DNA from: Planctomycetaceae bacterium | GTDB taxonomy: Bacteria; Planctomycetota; Phycisphaerae; Sedimentisphaerales; Anaerohalosphaeraceae | Direction: 5' to 3' | Length of the DNA: 64,000 nucleotides | Assembly (NCBI GenBank): GCA_021372945.1 | Contig: JAJFTK010000012.1 | Coordinates: 25,895-89,894, forward strand | Part shown: piece after piece, positions 17,034 through 25,854 of the stretch | Numbering within the stretch: the stretch's first letter is position 1 | Layout of the letters: every line of letters begins with the position of its first letter | Made by a program: the position numbers and the translations under genes | The notes under the pieces: generated by a model | What the model was told of the DNA's origin: nothing | Seen by the model: the letters and a program-made list of their open reading frames with translations, nothing else | The model's database searches: none

Positions 17034-20000
17034 TTATCTCGGGTCGGGAACCGGGTGCAGGGCGACCAGTTTGGGCCGGTCGTTTTTGGTCCAGACCTGG
17101 CTGCGATCGAAGATGGCGATCATCCGCCGCTGAGGCCCTGCTTCGCCCGCGCGGACAAGGATGTAAGCGGTGAACGTGTCGCTTCGAACGGTGAACTTGT
17201 TGGCCAGATTGGACAGGATCCAGTCACGCTCTTCGATGTCGTTGTCGATGCTTTGACTGCCGACGTTTTCAGATTCGGAAATGCCCCCGGTATAGTAGCG
17301 CTTAAATATTGGAGTGTCCGCAACCCCATCATTGTTAGAATCGGCCTGAACATCCAGCAGATCGCTGATTTCCTTAAATGGCGCTGTGTTGCGATAATTA
17401 ACAATCGCCTGCGCCAACTGCAAGGCCGAAAATGTAACTATTTTGGTGGAGTCAGCAGCATTCGGGTCGACCAGGGACGGCGGGATGGCCGCCGCGATGA
17501 CATGCACGGGCGCGGTATTGATATTGATGCGGCCCGGCAGAGAACCGATCTCCGGCCGATTGATCGTGCAGACGTAATTGAGTACCTCGGCCGCATTGGG
17601 GTCGGCGATCAAATCAAACCGGCCCGTGTTGTTGGGGTCGGAAAGTTTGTACGTGATCGCCGCGTCAGGATCGCTCACCACTCCATTGCCCTGGATCGAA
17701 AGCGTTTCCAAATCATGCCAGCGAGCCACAGGCATAGCATTGTCCGGCACGGCTATCTGGAAGCCAGTTTTTGCAATTGTTCCCGCGGGAAGATTGTTAG
17801 GAAGTCCAAGCGTATCGACATAGTTGAATGGGGCAGTACCGCTATGCTGCGCCTGGTAATCAGCATATACGAATTTCCAGTTGTTATCATCTCGCTTTAA
17901 GGCGTTATTGCCTGAGCTGCCCAGAATCTTCCTGACATCTGCGTTGCCGATCTTGTCCACATAGATATCGCCCGGCGCCTTGGGCGCGGCTCTTACCAGA
18001 AGAATATTGGCATTGCTGAGCAAATCGTTTTCCAAAGCGGTCCAGGCGATCCCTGAAATGTTATAACCGAATGAGCCTCCGGGAACAGAGCCGGTGGAGT
18101 TCACCTGTATCACCAAACGGCCCAACCCGGTGCTCAGGCTATGGGCCGGAAGCTTCGTGACAGGATTGGCTGCAGAATTCGTAAAGGAATGATTTATGGT
18201 GGTGCCAATTTTAAGCGTCAAATTGGTTATATCAATTTCATCATCGTAAGGATTCACCAATTCAATGGCGAATCCCTTGAGATGCGAAGCGGGCGGAATG
18301 GCACTTCCATCCCACTGTGCGTAGACTTCCGAAATGAAGGGCTGGCGTTCGTAGCCAAAGACGATATCATCCGGATCCAATCCAAAATTGAGAAGAGTGA
18401 ACCCAAAGGGAAGCGTCGCCGTGCTGACCTCGAGGATCATATCTTCAACCATCTGCTCTGTGATAAAGGTGCAATCCTCATCCTGTTGAGTGCCGTAAGT
18501 CGAGGAGGCAAAGGGACCGTTGGCGCCGGTATTATCAGAAAAATCGATGATGTTGGCGACCACTTGAGCAGCGCTGAGGGCGGCGGCGTGCACATCATGC
18601 CCGTTGCGGCTGTAAAAATATTCCCGAAAGGCAAAGAGAAGCTGCAAGATTCTCTTACGAGTCAAAACATTATTGTAGGACTGCGCGGCGCTGAGATTAC
18701 GAATATCGGTTGTGGCCGGACCCTTGGGGATCAGGAGAGAGCGAATCCTATCAGGGCTAATCTCTCCCATAGAACCGGACGCAATTTCCTGTTCGAGCAG
18801 CGGATACTCGCCACGACGGATATTCCTGTCGAAACTATAGAATGTGCAGACATGCCGGCGATCATAGACGTACGGAGCTGTACCGCCGGCCCATGAATCG
18901 AAATTCGTGGGATTGAGCCGTTCATACCAATCGGAAATCGGATTACCGTTATCCCTGGGAACGAGTAAGGCAGCGTAAACTCCTCCGCCTGAATCCAACG
19001 TAAAATTGGCAATGTCGCGACATTCGAACCGGGCCTCAGTCGGGCTGGTCAGAAGAAAACGGTTGCGAATTTCCAGTTCATCGCCGATATCAAAGAAATG
19101 ACCGCCGGGCTGTTCTATGTTCATTAAGAGATTCTGACTCATTTCGGGAAGCGCTGGCAATCTGTTTGGCCCGGCTTGGCGGAAAAGCCCCCTGGCGATC
19201 ATCAAGTTGTACCAATAATCGCCGCCGGAGGAGCCCAGAAAGAAGTTGCCGTTCAAATCGCGGCCCCGAAGGAACGGAAGATAGTTTATCTCCGTCAGAT
19301 AACGGCCCGAGCCGCTGCCATTGTTATTATGCCATGACTGCTGCGCAAAGGCACTGTCCCAATACTTCCAAGGCTCCTTAAAAGGAGATGTCTTTGCGCC
19401 GTCACTGTAAAGTCGCCCGTCAAAACAGGAAGCGGCATTGAGATTGAGCATGGCGCAGTTGTCGATGATGCGGACGGCAGCAAAGACGGGTTCGCCGCGG
19501 CTGCTGGAAAGATTCGGCACCTGCGCCCAGCGGCTGTCGGCAACGCCGTCACCGTCAGCATCGGCCCTTCCAAACAACGAATTTTCGGGAATCCATGTCG
19601 CGGACGCATTCCCTTGCAAGTTGATTTGCCGCAGACCCGGAATGCCGAAGTTGTGCCAGAGGTCGCTAATATGCGGCCAGGTCCATGTGTCATCCGTTTC
19701 GTTGGCCGGCGTTCCCGGATCGGTCACCTTCGGTTCAAGTGCCGCAAGCCAACTATCACTTCCTATGTGCGAGGGATAGTCCCACGGCTCGTCATCATCG
19801 GCGGGATTGGAGGCATCGGCATTGACAAGGCGGTCATCGCTGCCGAAGAGATCATTGACGAGGACCTCGTTGATGCGCGTCACGACGCTTTGGACGGCAT
19901 TGTCCAGGTCCTTGCTCTGGACCACGGCGCCGGTTTCGGTTTCGCCGGCACGCGAGACCATCAGAAACATCACGCCGATGACCGCCAGCAGGACGGTCAC

Positions 20001-20063
20001 GACGACCACCAGCAGCAGGGCCGAACCGCGATTCCTGTCAAGTTGTCTGCTTTCCGTCTTCAT
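17034..20063 (-). CDS. GspK-like minor pseudopilin, unusually large
   Basis: The 1009-residue protein begins with a basic leader and a hydrophobic helix (RGSALLLVVVVTVLLAVIG) that lacks the glutamate at +5, as in the type II secretion tip protein GspK and in PilX. A GspK-type helix-hairpin-helix segment is seen near residue 830 (GRININTAPVHVIAAAIP, then a FKEISDLLDV helix). GspK is usually about 300-350 residues; here a long middle part of several hundred residues, rich in asparagine and aspartate, is inserted. It would sit in the inner membrane and cap the pseudopilus. It is the last gene of the operon, before a terminator. Confidence 0.7.
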   Translation of the reverse strand: MKTESRQLDRNRGSALLLVVVVTVLLAVIGVMFLMVSRAGETETGAVVQSKDLDNAVQSVVTRINEVLVNDLFGSDDRLVNADASNPADDDEPWDYPSHIGSDSWLAALEPKVTDPGTPANETDDTWTWPHISDLWHNFGIPGLRQINLQGNASATWIPENSLFGRADADGDGVADSRWAQVPNLSSSRGEPVFAAVRIIDNCAMLNLNAASCFDGRLYSDGAKTSPFKEPWKYWDSAFAQQSWHNNNGSGSGRYLTEINYLPFLRGRDLNGNFFLGSSGGDYWYNLMIARGLFRQAGPNRLPALPEMSQNLLMNIEQPGGHFFDIGDELEIRNRFLLTSPTEARFECRDIANFTLDSGGGVYAALLVPRDNGNPISDWYERLNPTNFDSWAGGTAPYVYDRRHVCTFYSFDRNIRRGEYPLLEQEIASGSMGEISPDRIRSLLIPKGPATTDIRNLSAAQSYNNVLTRKRILQLLFAFREYFYSRNGHDVHAAALSAAQVVANIIDFSDNTGANGPFASSTYGTQQDEDCTFITEQMVEDMILEVSTATLPFGFTLLNFGLDPDDIVFGYERQPFISEVYAQWDGSAIPPASHLKGFAIELVNPYDDEIDITNLTLKIGTTINHSFTNSAANPVTKLPAHSLSTGLGRLVIQVNSTGSVPGGSFGYNISGIAWTALENDLLSNANILLVRAAPKAPGDIYVDKIGNADVRKILGSSGNNALKRDDNNWKFVYADYQAQHSGTAPFNYVDTLGLPNNLPAGTIAKTGFQIAVPDNAMPVARWHDLETLSIQGNGVVSDPDAAITYKLSDPNNTGRFDLIADPNAAEVLNYVCTINRPEIGSLPGRININTAPVHVIAAAIPPSLVDPNAADSTKIVTFSALQLAQAIVNYRNTAPFKEISDLLDVQADSNNDGVADTPIFKRYYTGGISESENVGSQSIDNDIEERDWILSNLANKFTVRSDTFTAYILVRAGEAGPQRRMIAIFDRSQVWTKNDRPKLVALHPVPDPR

Positions 20064-20073
20064 AACTATTCAG

Positions 20074-20091
20074 CCACAGATTAACACAGAT
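20074..20091. repeat. Copy of the ACAGATTAACAC dispersed repeat
   Basis: CCACAGATTAACACAGAT occurs in the 73-bp gap between two pseudopilin genes. Variants occur at 21376-21402 and, several times, at 23024-23164, always at a pseudopilin gene junction. Confidence 0.7.
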
Positions 20092-20101
20092 CTCATTGAA
20101 T

Positions 20102-20136
20102 GAACTTATAACTTAAAACTCAGAACTTAGAACTAT
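20102..20136. repeat. Tandem array of five 7-bp units (GAACTTA type)
   Basis: The units are GAACTTA, TAACTTA, AAACTCA, GAACTTA and GAACTAT. The array touches the last codon of the GspJ-like gene (stop at 20137-20139). It is the third heptamer array in this window. Confidence 0.85.
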
Positions 20137-21378
20137 TCAATTGTCAAGATCAACAATATGCGTAAACGTTTTGCCATCCTTAAAGAGACCGTTGCTGTCC
20201 CGCAGCGTAAACGTAAACTTCAGCGCCTTGGGGTAAAACGTATTTTTAAAAAATACTGCGCTTGCGCTGGGCGGTTTGGTATTACAGGCTTGCGGCGGAA
20301 ACCAATTGCTCAGGCCGCTACCACTGGGCAATTGAAAATGAACTCCAAATCGGAGCGTTTCCATCGCAGCAAAATCCGAATCCGCCGGATTGCCATTCCC
20401 GTCTGGGTCCCGGCTGGGCCACCAGCGAACGCCGGGAAAATACTGCGCGTCAGTTGGTTGTACAGGGATGTAAGCGCCAGCAAATGTACTGAGATCCGTA
20501 ACCGTGTAGGCCCATTGTACCCGCATTTGCAGAACGCCTTGTGCCTGCAATAAATGCAATGTTTCAGGATCAGATAGATTGATATAGGGCCGGGTGGTGT
20601 CGCTCATACATGCTGCTACAAAGCGATTCGCGTTTACAGGTACTGGCGCGGGCGGAGGGGTTGTGTAGTTCAGCGCGCTGATCCAGTCAGACAATGTTAT
20701 CGTATTGAATTCCCAACCGTTTTCAACCGTGTATTTGGGGGTTGGATTAGGATACTGAGTTAAGCCGAAGCTGCCGGCAAATGGCGCATACATCGGGGTG
20801 CCGGTCACGGCTGGAATTTCACCCAGATCAAAAAGAAGTCCGGAATGCGACGTCAAAACGTGCGATTTGCGGGCCAGGACCCGAAAGGTTCGGTAATCCG
20901 GCACGCCCGGAGCAATCAAGGGGTCGCCGGAATTGGCATGGCCATAAAAGACGCGCGCCACCGTGCCGTGGATTACCTCATTTCTATAGGCGTCATTAGC
21001 ATCTAACGCACCACTGTTGTTACTGTCGTAGCGAACAAGATACTGCTTGACTGTCTGAAAATCGCCATTGGCGAAGAAATGCACCATATCATAGTGCACG
21101 TCATTGGGATCCACGGCGTCGAACCACAGAAAGAGCGGGGCATCTTTGCGAAGGCCGCGGAAATCGGAATTGAGCTGGCCGGTGACGGCGCGCAGGTTGC
21201 GGCTGATCTCGATGGAGGCTCCGGCGGTGCGGTAGGCCTTGACGGTGGTGCTGAAGATCACGCCGGAGAGGGCCAGCATCAGCGACAAGAGCGCCATGGC
21301 CACCAGCAGCTCCACAATCGTGAACGCGTTTTTCTTAACCACGGATTTCACGGATTTCACTTTTCTTTTTTTTGACAC
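20137..21378 (-). CDS. GspJ/PilW-like pseudopilin
   Basis: The 413-residue protein has a class III leader: positively charged KKRKVKSVKSVVKKNA, then the cleavage point before FTIVELLVAMALL with Glu at +5. The residue at -1 is Ala rather than the usual Gly, which prepilin peptidases sometimes accept. The following helix and the ~350-residue periplasmic part fit a minor pseudopilin. The start is a GTG inside a dispersed repeat; the repeat also encodes the repeated Lys-Ser-Val of the leader. It overlaps no neighbour and lies between GspI-like and GspK-like genes. Confidence 0.75.
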   Translation of the reverse strand: MSKKRKVKSVKSVVKKNAFTIVELLVAMALLSLMLALSGVIFSTTVKAYRTAGASIEISRNLRAVTGQLNSDFRGLRKDAPLFLWFDAVDPNDVHYDMVHFFANGDFQTVKQYLVRYDSNNSGALDANDAYRNEVIHGTVARVFYGHANSGDPLIAPGVPDYRTFRVLARKSHVLTSHSGLLFDLGEIPAVTGTPMYAPFAGSFGLTQYPNPTPKYTVENGWEFNTITLSDWISALNYTTPPPAPVPVNANRFVAACMSDTTRPYINLSDPETLHLLQAQGVLQMRVQWAYTVTDLSTFAGAYIPVQPTDAQYFPGVRWWPSRDPDGNGNPADSDFAAMETLRFGVHFQLPSGSGLSNWFPPQACNTKPPSASAVFFKNTFYPKALKFTFTLRDSNGLFKDGKTFTHIVDLDN

Positions 21379-21402
21379 AGATTAACACCGATTTACATCG
21401 AT
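21338..21402. repeat. Dispersed repeats forming the start of the GspJ-like gene
   Basis: Two related pieces stand side by side: CCACGGATTTCACGGATTTC (21340-21359) inside the coding start, and GACACAGATTAACACCGATT (21374-21393) covering the GTG start codon and the upstream region. Similar words occur at 20074 and 23024-23164. Confidence 0.7.
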
Positions 21403-21403
21403 T

Positions 21404-22246
21404 TTAGTTCAGCTCATTAAAATGAATCACTTTCTGATACACACCGACACAGGGGTAACGATCACTGCCCACGGCGGGCGGAACAACCCAAACTACCTCA
21501 GATTCACCAGGCAACCTGGGATTTGGCTGCCAACCTTCCTTTTTTTCCAGCACCAACGTATCCGTATCTCTTCTGACCTCAAGGATCTTATAGATCCGGC
21601 CGGAATAATCATCCACAATGGTATAACCGGCGCCGAAAAACGCCCTGCTTTCATTGACACCCAGTCTGGCTTCATCTTGTATGACCAAATCTCGAGGGAC
21701 TGCAGGGTTGTACAGCACACTGACCGAGATAGGTTGCGGCCACTGCGCCTCCGGAGGGAGCGGGATGCTCCCGTCAGCACGCTGCTGATAGAACTTTCCG
21801 GCGGTGGTCCTGCGATTGATGAAAACTGTTACCTGGACATCCTTCTGCGAAACCCGGCGGCAAAGGGCCGACCAATGGTAACCGTATTCATCTGTATTCG
21901 TAACCGATACGGAGGGATATCGAAACTCCGACCAATCGCAAGTCAAGTTATCACTTGAATCAACCGACCCGTTACCATTTAAGTCATAACCGGAGACGAA
22001 GTGAAAATTGGAGCAGGCGTTGGCACCGCCGAGCCAGAGATTCGGATCGCGGAGGCCGTAGAGGCGCACCTTGGCGAAGGCCTCGTCGGCGACGACGGCG
22101 CCGATGGTGCGTTCGGTGGCCAGACTGGTCAGCTTGACGCCGACGGGAAAGATCGTGGCGACCATCACCAGACCGATCGCCATAATGCCGGTAGCGATCA
22201 GCATTTCGGTCAGCGAAAAACCAAGATGTTTATTTCGTCTGTTCAC
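21404..22246 (-). CDS. GspI/PilV-like pseudopilin
   Basis: The protein has 280 residues with class III leader KHLG before FSLTEMLIATGIM (Gly -1, Glu +5). The rest is a periplasmic globular part without motifs known to me. The GTG start overlaps the end of the GspH-like gene by 17 bp, which indicates translational coupling. The wording IATGIMAIGLVMVATIFPVG resembles the PilV/GspI class of minor pseudopilins. Confidence 0.8.
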   Translation of the reverse strand: MNRRNKHLGFSLTEMLIATGIMAIGLVMVATIFPVGVKLTSLATERTIGAVVADEAFAKVRLYGLRDPNLWLGGANACSNFHFVSGYDLNGNGSVDSSDNLTCDWSEFRYPSVSVTNTDEYGYHWSALCRRVSQKDVQVTVFINRRTTAGKFYQQRADGSIPLPPEAQWPQPISVSVLYNPAVPRDLVIQDEARLGVNESRAFFGAGYTIVDDYSGRIYKILEVRRDTDTLVLEKKEGWQPNPRLPGESEVVWVVPPAVGSDRYPCVGVYQKVIHFNELN

Positions 22247-23030
22247 GATATTCCATTACCAACTCGCCCGTGTAAGGGCTGATATATTCGGCTAGTGACT
22301 GTTTTTGCGCAAAGAATTCGCTCCAACGCTTCATAACCGGCACGTTCTGCAAATCACTCCTGCTGTACAATATGAAATCCTGAACACTGCTTTCCTTCCC
22401 AAGTCCCAAATCAGGGGACCATCCGCCTGGAAAGTAATCATCCTGATAGAAGAGACCAATTCCGGCGTCCACTTTGGGTTTGGTATTAAAAATACTATCA
22501 TTACTGAGCGTGGCTGTACTGTCTGTTTCCGTCATTCCATCTTTATTTCTTACGCGCACATCATGGATCACCAATCGACCCTGCGGAGAAAAAATTACTG
22601 AAAAAACACTGGCATTATTCCAACCGGCTTGCCCGGCAGGCGTCAATGTATTTAGATCATCATTTGTAAAGTTTTGGTGAACGATCAATGCCGTATCTTC
22701 CGGCAGCGGCATGGGCTTTCGGCCGGTCATTGCGCGAAAACCACAGGCAAGACCAGTTGCAGCCTCATCCTTCACGATAAAAATCATATACGCACGGCCC
22801 TCTTTGTCCTGCTGAAAGCGGACACCGGCGTAGGTTTGTTCGCGGATGGCGATGGCACGGGCGCTCGAGAGCGCGGCGTTGATAAGCTGGCGGACGCCCG
22901 TGCCGGAATCGAAGGCATTCATGACCTGCTTGACCGCGGGCACGGCGATGCCCATCAGGATCGCCATGACGGCGACAACGACCAGAAGCTCGGTCAGGGT
23001 CAAACCAGATTGTCGTCTATTCTTTGACAC
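22230..23030 (-). CDS. GspH-like pseudopilin
   Basis: The class III leader RQSG precedes LTLTELLVVVAVM (Gly -1, Glu +5), followed by the SSARAIAIREQTYAGVRF segment that resembles the minor pseudopilin GspH. The open frame extends to a GTG at 23066, but both that codon and the GTG at 23030 lie in the AATCTGTGTCA repeat. The 23030 start (266 residues) gives a leader of normal length. It belongs to the pseudopilus tip set with the GspI-, GspJ- and GspK-like neighbours. Confidence 0.75.
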   Translation of the reverse strand: MSKNRRQSGLTLTELLVVVAVMAILMGIAVPAVKQVMNAFDSGTGVRQLINAALSSARAIAIREQTYAGVRFQQDKEGRAYMIFIVKDEAATGLACGFRAMTGRKPMPLPEDTALIVHQNFTNDDLNTLTPAGQAGWNNASVFSVIFSPQGRLVIHDVRVRNKDGMTETDSTATLSNDSIFNTKPKVDAGIGLFYQDDYFPGGWSPDLGLGKESSVQDFILYSRSDLQNVPVMKRWSEFFAQKQSLAEYISPYTGELVMEYREQTK

Positions 23031-23164
23031 AGATTCACGCGAACTTTTTCTGACACAGATTAACACGGATTAACACTGTTTTTTTCTATTAACTTTTTTT
23101 GACGGATCGTACAGATTTCACCGCGCTTGTATTAATCGGTGTTCCTCTGTGTAAATCCGTGTCT
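23024..23164. repeat. Cluster of dispersed ACACAGATTAACAC-type repeats, both orientations
   Basis: Two direct copies of TGACACAGATT (23025-23035 and 23051-23061) run into CGGATTAACAC. About 60 bp further, 23130-23164 holds the same kind of words inverted (reading on the minus strand as GACACGGATTTACACAG). The block fills the 103-bp gap between the GspG-like and GspH-like genes and extends into the latter's start. Confidence 0.75.
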
Positions 23165-23169
23165 AACAT

Positions 23170-24060
23170 TTACTTTTCCGAATCGAAATTGAATACGTCA
23201 TCCATGGTCCCATAGAGCCCATCGTGTCCGGCACTGTGCAGGATGAAAGATTCTGCGCGGTACGGCCGCGGGTTTGCGGTAAAATTGGGATTGGCCGTAG
23301 CGTCATAAAATGCTTTGTAATTGTCCAGGAGCGGGTGACTTTCGCCCTTTGAGAACGGAACCGGCAAAGCAACGATGCCGCGAGCAGCAGGAGAGCCTCC
23401 CGACTGCGTGTAAATGGACTCCAAGACATTATAGGTGCACTGATCGGGAGTGTGAGTGCTCACATCATGCCAAATTTTTGTCTTATCCGCACGATAATAG
23501 AGGATGGGCATGCCCGTCTGCTTGCCGGTGGTCAGGTGCTTGACCTTGCCGAACATATCGACAAGGACAAACGAGGTTGGCGACAGCGATGCCATGCCGC
23601 TGCCGTAAATGGAGCCAAGCTGAACGGCGTTGGCGCTTTCCAGTTCAAGATACGGGCCAATTCGCTTGCTGAGATTAGCTTGTTGCTCAGCTTGCGATAA
23701 CGAAGACAAATTATATAAAGCAACACCGCCTGATTGCCCGTCTTGAAAATAGACAGAGTCCTTGTGAAAACCCAAACCGTCCTGGCCGACGAGCGCTTCG
23801 GCAAGGCGTTCGGCAGGCGTGTACTCCCCATATTGCGTCCCGTAGCCGCTTGGGGGGTATTCGCCGCGGTCATTGCGGAACGCCTCGAGGCCGAGTTCGA
23901 TCGTGTGGAACTGCGCCTTCTGTCTGACATTGACGGCCTTCTTCTGGACGGCCGACAACGCCGGAATCAGAAGCGTCAATAGAATCCCGACCACCGCCAT
24001 TGTCGTCAAAAGTTCCACCAGCGTGAAACCCGCCTTCTTGTTTTCTATTTCGCGTCTCAT
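23170..24060 (-). CDS. GspG-like pseudopilin 1
   Basis: The 296-residue protein has class III leader KKAG before FTLVELLTTMAVV. A GspG-type segment follows (AQFHTIELGLEAFRNDRGEYP), as does the C-terminal SAGHDGLYGTMDD tail whose acidic residues bind calcium in GspG. It is about twice as long as classic GspG. The frame is open to a TTG at 24087, but GGGAGG stands about eight bases before the ATG at 24060. It is one of four relatives in a row. Confidence 0.8.
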   Translation of the reverse strand: MRREIENKKAGFTLVELLTTMAVVGILLTLLIPALSAVQKKAVNVRQKAQFHTIELGLEAFRNDRGEYPPSGYGTQYGEYTPAERLAEALVGQDGLGFHKDSVYFQDGQSGGVALYNLSSLSQAEQQANLSKRIGPYLELESANAVQLGSIYGSGMASLSPTSFVLVDMFGKVKHLTTGKQTGMPILYYRADKTKIWHDVSTHTPDQCTYNVLESIYTQSGGSPAARGIVALPVPFSKGESHPLLDNYKAFYDATANPNFTANPRPYRAESFILHSAGHDGLYGTMDDVFNFDSEK

Positions 24061-24087
24061 ACTGAACGCCTCCCGATCATAATCCAA

Positions 24088-25101
24088 TCAATAATTGAAA
24101 TTCGTAACATCGTCTTTGGTTCCGTAAATGCCGTCATACCCGGCGGAAATCAGGACAAAGGTTCCGGAGTTAAAGGCCTTGAAGAAATCGTCTTTGCCGT
24201 CACTGTTCATGTCCGCCTGCCGTTCGGTCAAGCTCTCATAGAAGACCTGGACATTGCTCTTGGTGTTATCCCCCGGATCCTTGTAATGCTTTGTCAGACC
24301 CGCCGAGGGCGCGGGATCCTGGACTTCGCGAAGCCAATTGAGCCCGAGCAGCGCCGCGTTGTCATTATAATTGAACACCCATTGTGTGTATTCGGTTTCG
24401 GCAGGATCCGGCACGGGCACATTGGCGGCGTTCATGCGGAAACGCTTGGTGGAATTGGCTTTGAAGTAAAGAATGGGCGTGCCGACCTTTTCGGTCAGAT
24501 TGGGCACGACGTTATAGGCGAACACGTCCGTGATGACGGGCGCCCGCTGTGTGGGCGTCGAGGCTCCGGCGGAATCATAGATGCCCGCCGAAGGACCCCA
24601 CAATTCGGCAATCGTGTGAATCTCGCCGTGTTTCAGTTCCGTATAGGGTCCCTTGCGGTTCTTCTCGGTCGACTCGGTATAGAGCAAAGGCGCGGCGGCC
24701 ATGTCGCGAGTGGGATGCCACTTGGTTTTGGGGTTAAAACCGCGTTCATCGCGGCCGAAGAGCGCCTCGGTGAGCCGCTGAGCACCGCAGATAACAGTGC
24801 CGTCCAGGATCGATTCGGAATCGGGATACCCATCGAAGTCTTTGCTGAACAGTTCCAGGCCGATCTCCATGCCGTGAAAGACCGCTTTCTGCTGGAGATT
24901 GCGCTGAATGACCTTCATCTTGCGAGCGCCGACGCCGAATATGGCCATCAGCATGGCGATGATCGCCACGACCGTCAGCAGCTCGATAAGGGTAAAGCCC
25001 TTCCGCACACTCTCCCCCTTGATAAGGGGGAGTCCGGCCTCCGGCCGGGAGGGCGTAATCATTGATCCGCGATTTACAGGATTAACAGGATTTTGTGTCA
25101 T
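24088..25101 (-). CDS. GspG-like pseudopilin 2
   Basis: The class III motif is VRKG before FTLIELLTVVAII, with the GspG-type AVFHGMEIGLELFSKDFDGYP helix and a C-terminal SAGYDGIYGTKDDVTNF tail. Several starts are possible. The longest (25170) is a GTG inside a palindromic repeat and is unlikely; the ATG at 25101 has GAGG just upstream and gives 337 residues. The leader is then about 40 residues long and is partly encoded by two dispersed repeats (25012-25048 and 25068-25096). A start at 25063 would also give a class III leader. Confidence 0.75.
   Translation of the reverse strand: MTQNPVNPVNRGSMITPSRPEAGLPLIKGESVRKGFTLIELLTVVAIIAMLMAIFGVGARKMKVIQRNLQQKAVFHGMEIGLELFSKDFDGYPDSESILDGTVICGAQRLTEALFGRDERGFNPKTKWHPTRDMAAAPLLYTESTEKNRKGPYTELKHGEIHTIAELWGPSAGIYDSAGASTPTQRAPVITDVFAYNVVPNLTEKVGTPILYFKANSTKRFRMNAANVPVPDPAETEYTQWVFNYNDNAALLGLNWLREVQDPAPSAGLTKHYKDPGDNTKSNVQVFYESLTERQADMNSDGKDDFFKAFNSGTFVLISAGYDGIYGTKDDVTNFNY
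25012..25048. repeat. Twin-hairpin repeat within a pseudopilin leader
   Basis: CTCCCCCTT (25012-25020) and AAGGGGGAG (25024-25032) pair perfectly around GAT. CCGGCC (25034-25039) and GGCCGG (25043-25048) form a second hairpin. The pair has the look of REP-type elements and lies in frame in the leader of GspG-like pseudopilin 2. Confidence 0.75.
25068..25096. repeat. GATTTACAGGATTAACAGGATT-type dispersed repeat
   Basis: Two related words, ATTTACAGG and ATTAACAGG, stand in tandem ahead of ATTTTG. On the minus strand they encode the NPVNPVNR stretch of the GspG-like leader. Confidence 0.6.
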
Positions 25102-25160
25102 CTGTATCCTCTGCGACTGAATCTTTTGTGTTGTCATTCTTGCCGTCTCACAGCACTTCC

Positions 25161-25182
25161 GGGCAGGCACGGGGGCCTGCCC
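25161..25182. repeat. Palindromic GGGCAGGC/GCCTGCCC repeat
   Basis: GGGCAGGC (25161-25168) and GCCTGCCC (25175-25182) form a perfect eight-pair hairpin with loop ACGGGG, between two pseudopilin genes. Such elements are dispersed in many bacterial genomes. It could also work as an mRNA processing or stability element. Confidence 0.75.
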
Positions 25183-25193
25183 CTACAGCCGGT

Positions 25194-25841
25194 CTATTTA
25201 TTTGTGATGTCATCGCCGGTACCGAAAACCTTGTCCGGCCCGGCACTGGTCAGCACCGGAAACGCCGTGCCGTCGATGTACTCGTAGCGAATATTCGTTT
25301 TCCAGGCATCGATGTAACGCGGCAGATCGATCGTTTCGGATGTAGCGTCCAGCGTTATCATTATGGGCATTCCACCGTCATCTTTGCTCGTTATCAGCGA
25401 CTCAGACATTGCCGCGGCAATCTTGCGGCTGTTCGGAACCTTGTTCAAAAAGTAGAACAAGGCTGAACTCGATTCAAAGGCTGCACACATAGGATCGGTT
25501 GGAAGAGGAAATGCCCCCTTTGAAATTGAATATTCTCCGATAAACGCATCAAGTCTATAACCATCGGAATCTGTATCCAATACTAAATTTGCCGCATCAA
25601 CATGTGTTATGAAAGGAAACTTGCTGAAATCGTCATAGTACTGCTGGAGGGCCGTATCGAGCACTTCGAACATGCTGCGGGTCAGATCGACAGCGGCGCG
25701 TTCCTGCAGCGATTTGCCTGCGGTAACCACGACACTGATCAGGATGAGGATGATGGCCAAGACGACCATGATCTCCATCAATGTCATGCCGGAGCGGCCA
25801 GATCGGATTGTTCCCGCGCGCGATTTCACTTTCGGCTCCAT
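25194..25841 (-). CDS. GspG-like pseudopilin 3
   Basis: The 215-residue protein carries leader GRSG before MTLMEIMVVLAII (Gly -1, Met +1, Glu +5). A long helix with LQQYYDDFSKFPF follows, and the tail is SAGPDKVFGTGDDITNK, the calcium-binding type of GspG. It is the nearest of the four in size to the classic major pseudopilin (about 150 residues). No clear ribosome-binding site is seen before the ATG; the previous gene ends 13 bp upstream. Confidence 0.8.
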   Translation of the reverse strand: MEPKVKSRAGTIRSGRSGMTLMEIMVVLAIILILISVVVTAGKSLQERAAVDLTRSMFEVLDTALQQYYDDFSKFPFITHVDAANLVLDTDSDGYRLDAFIGEYSISKGAFPLPTDPMCAAFESSSALFYFLNKVPNSRKIAAAMSESLITSKDDGGMPIMITLDATSETIDLPRYIDAWKTNIRYEYIDGTAFPVLTSAGPDKVFGTGDDITNK

Positions 25842-25854
25842 TCGACAAACGTTA

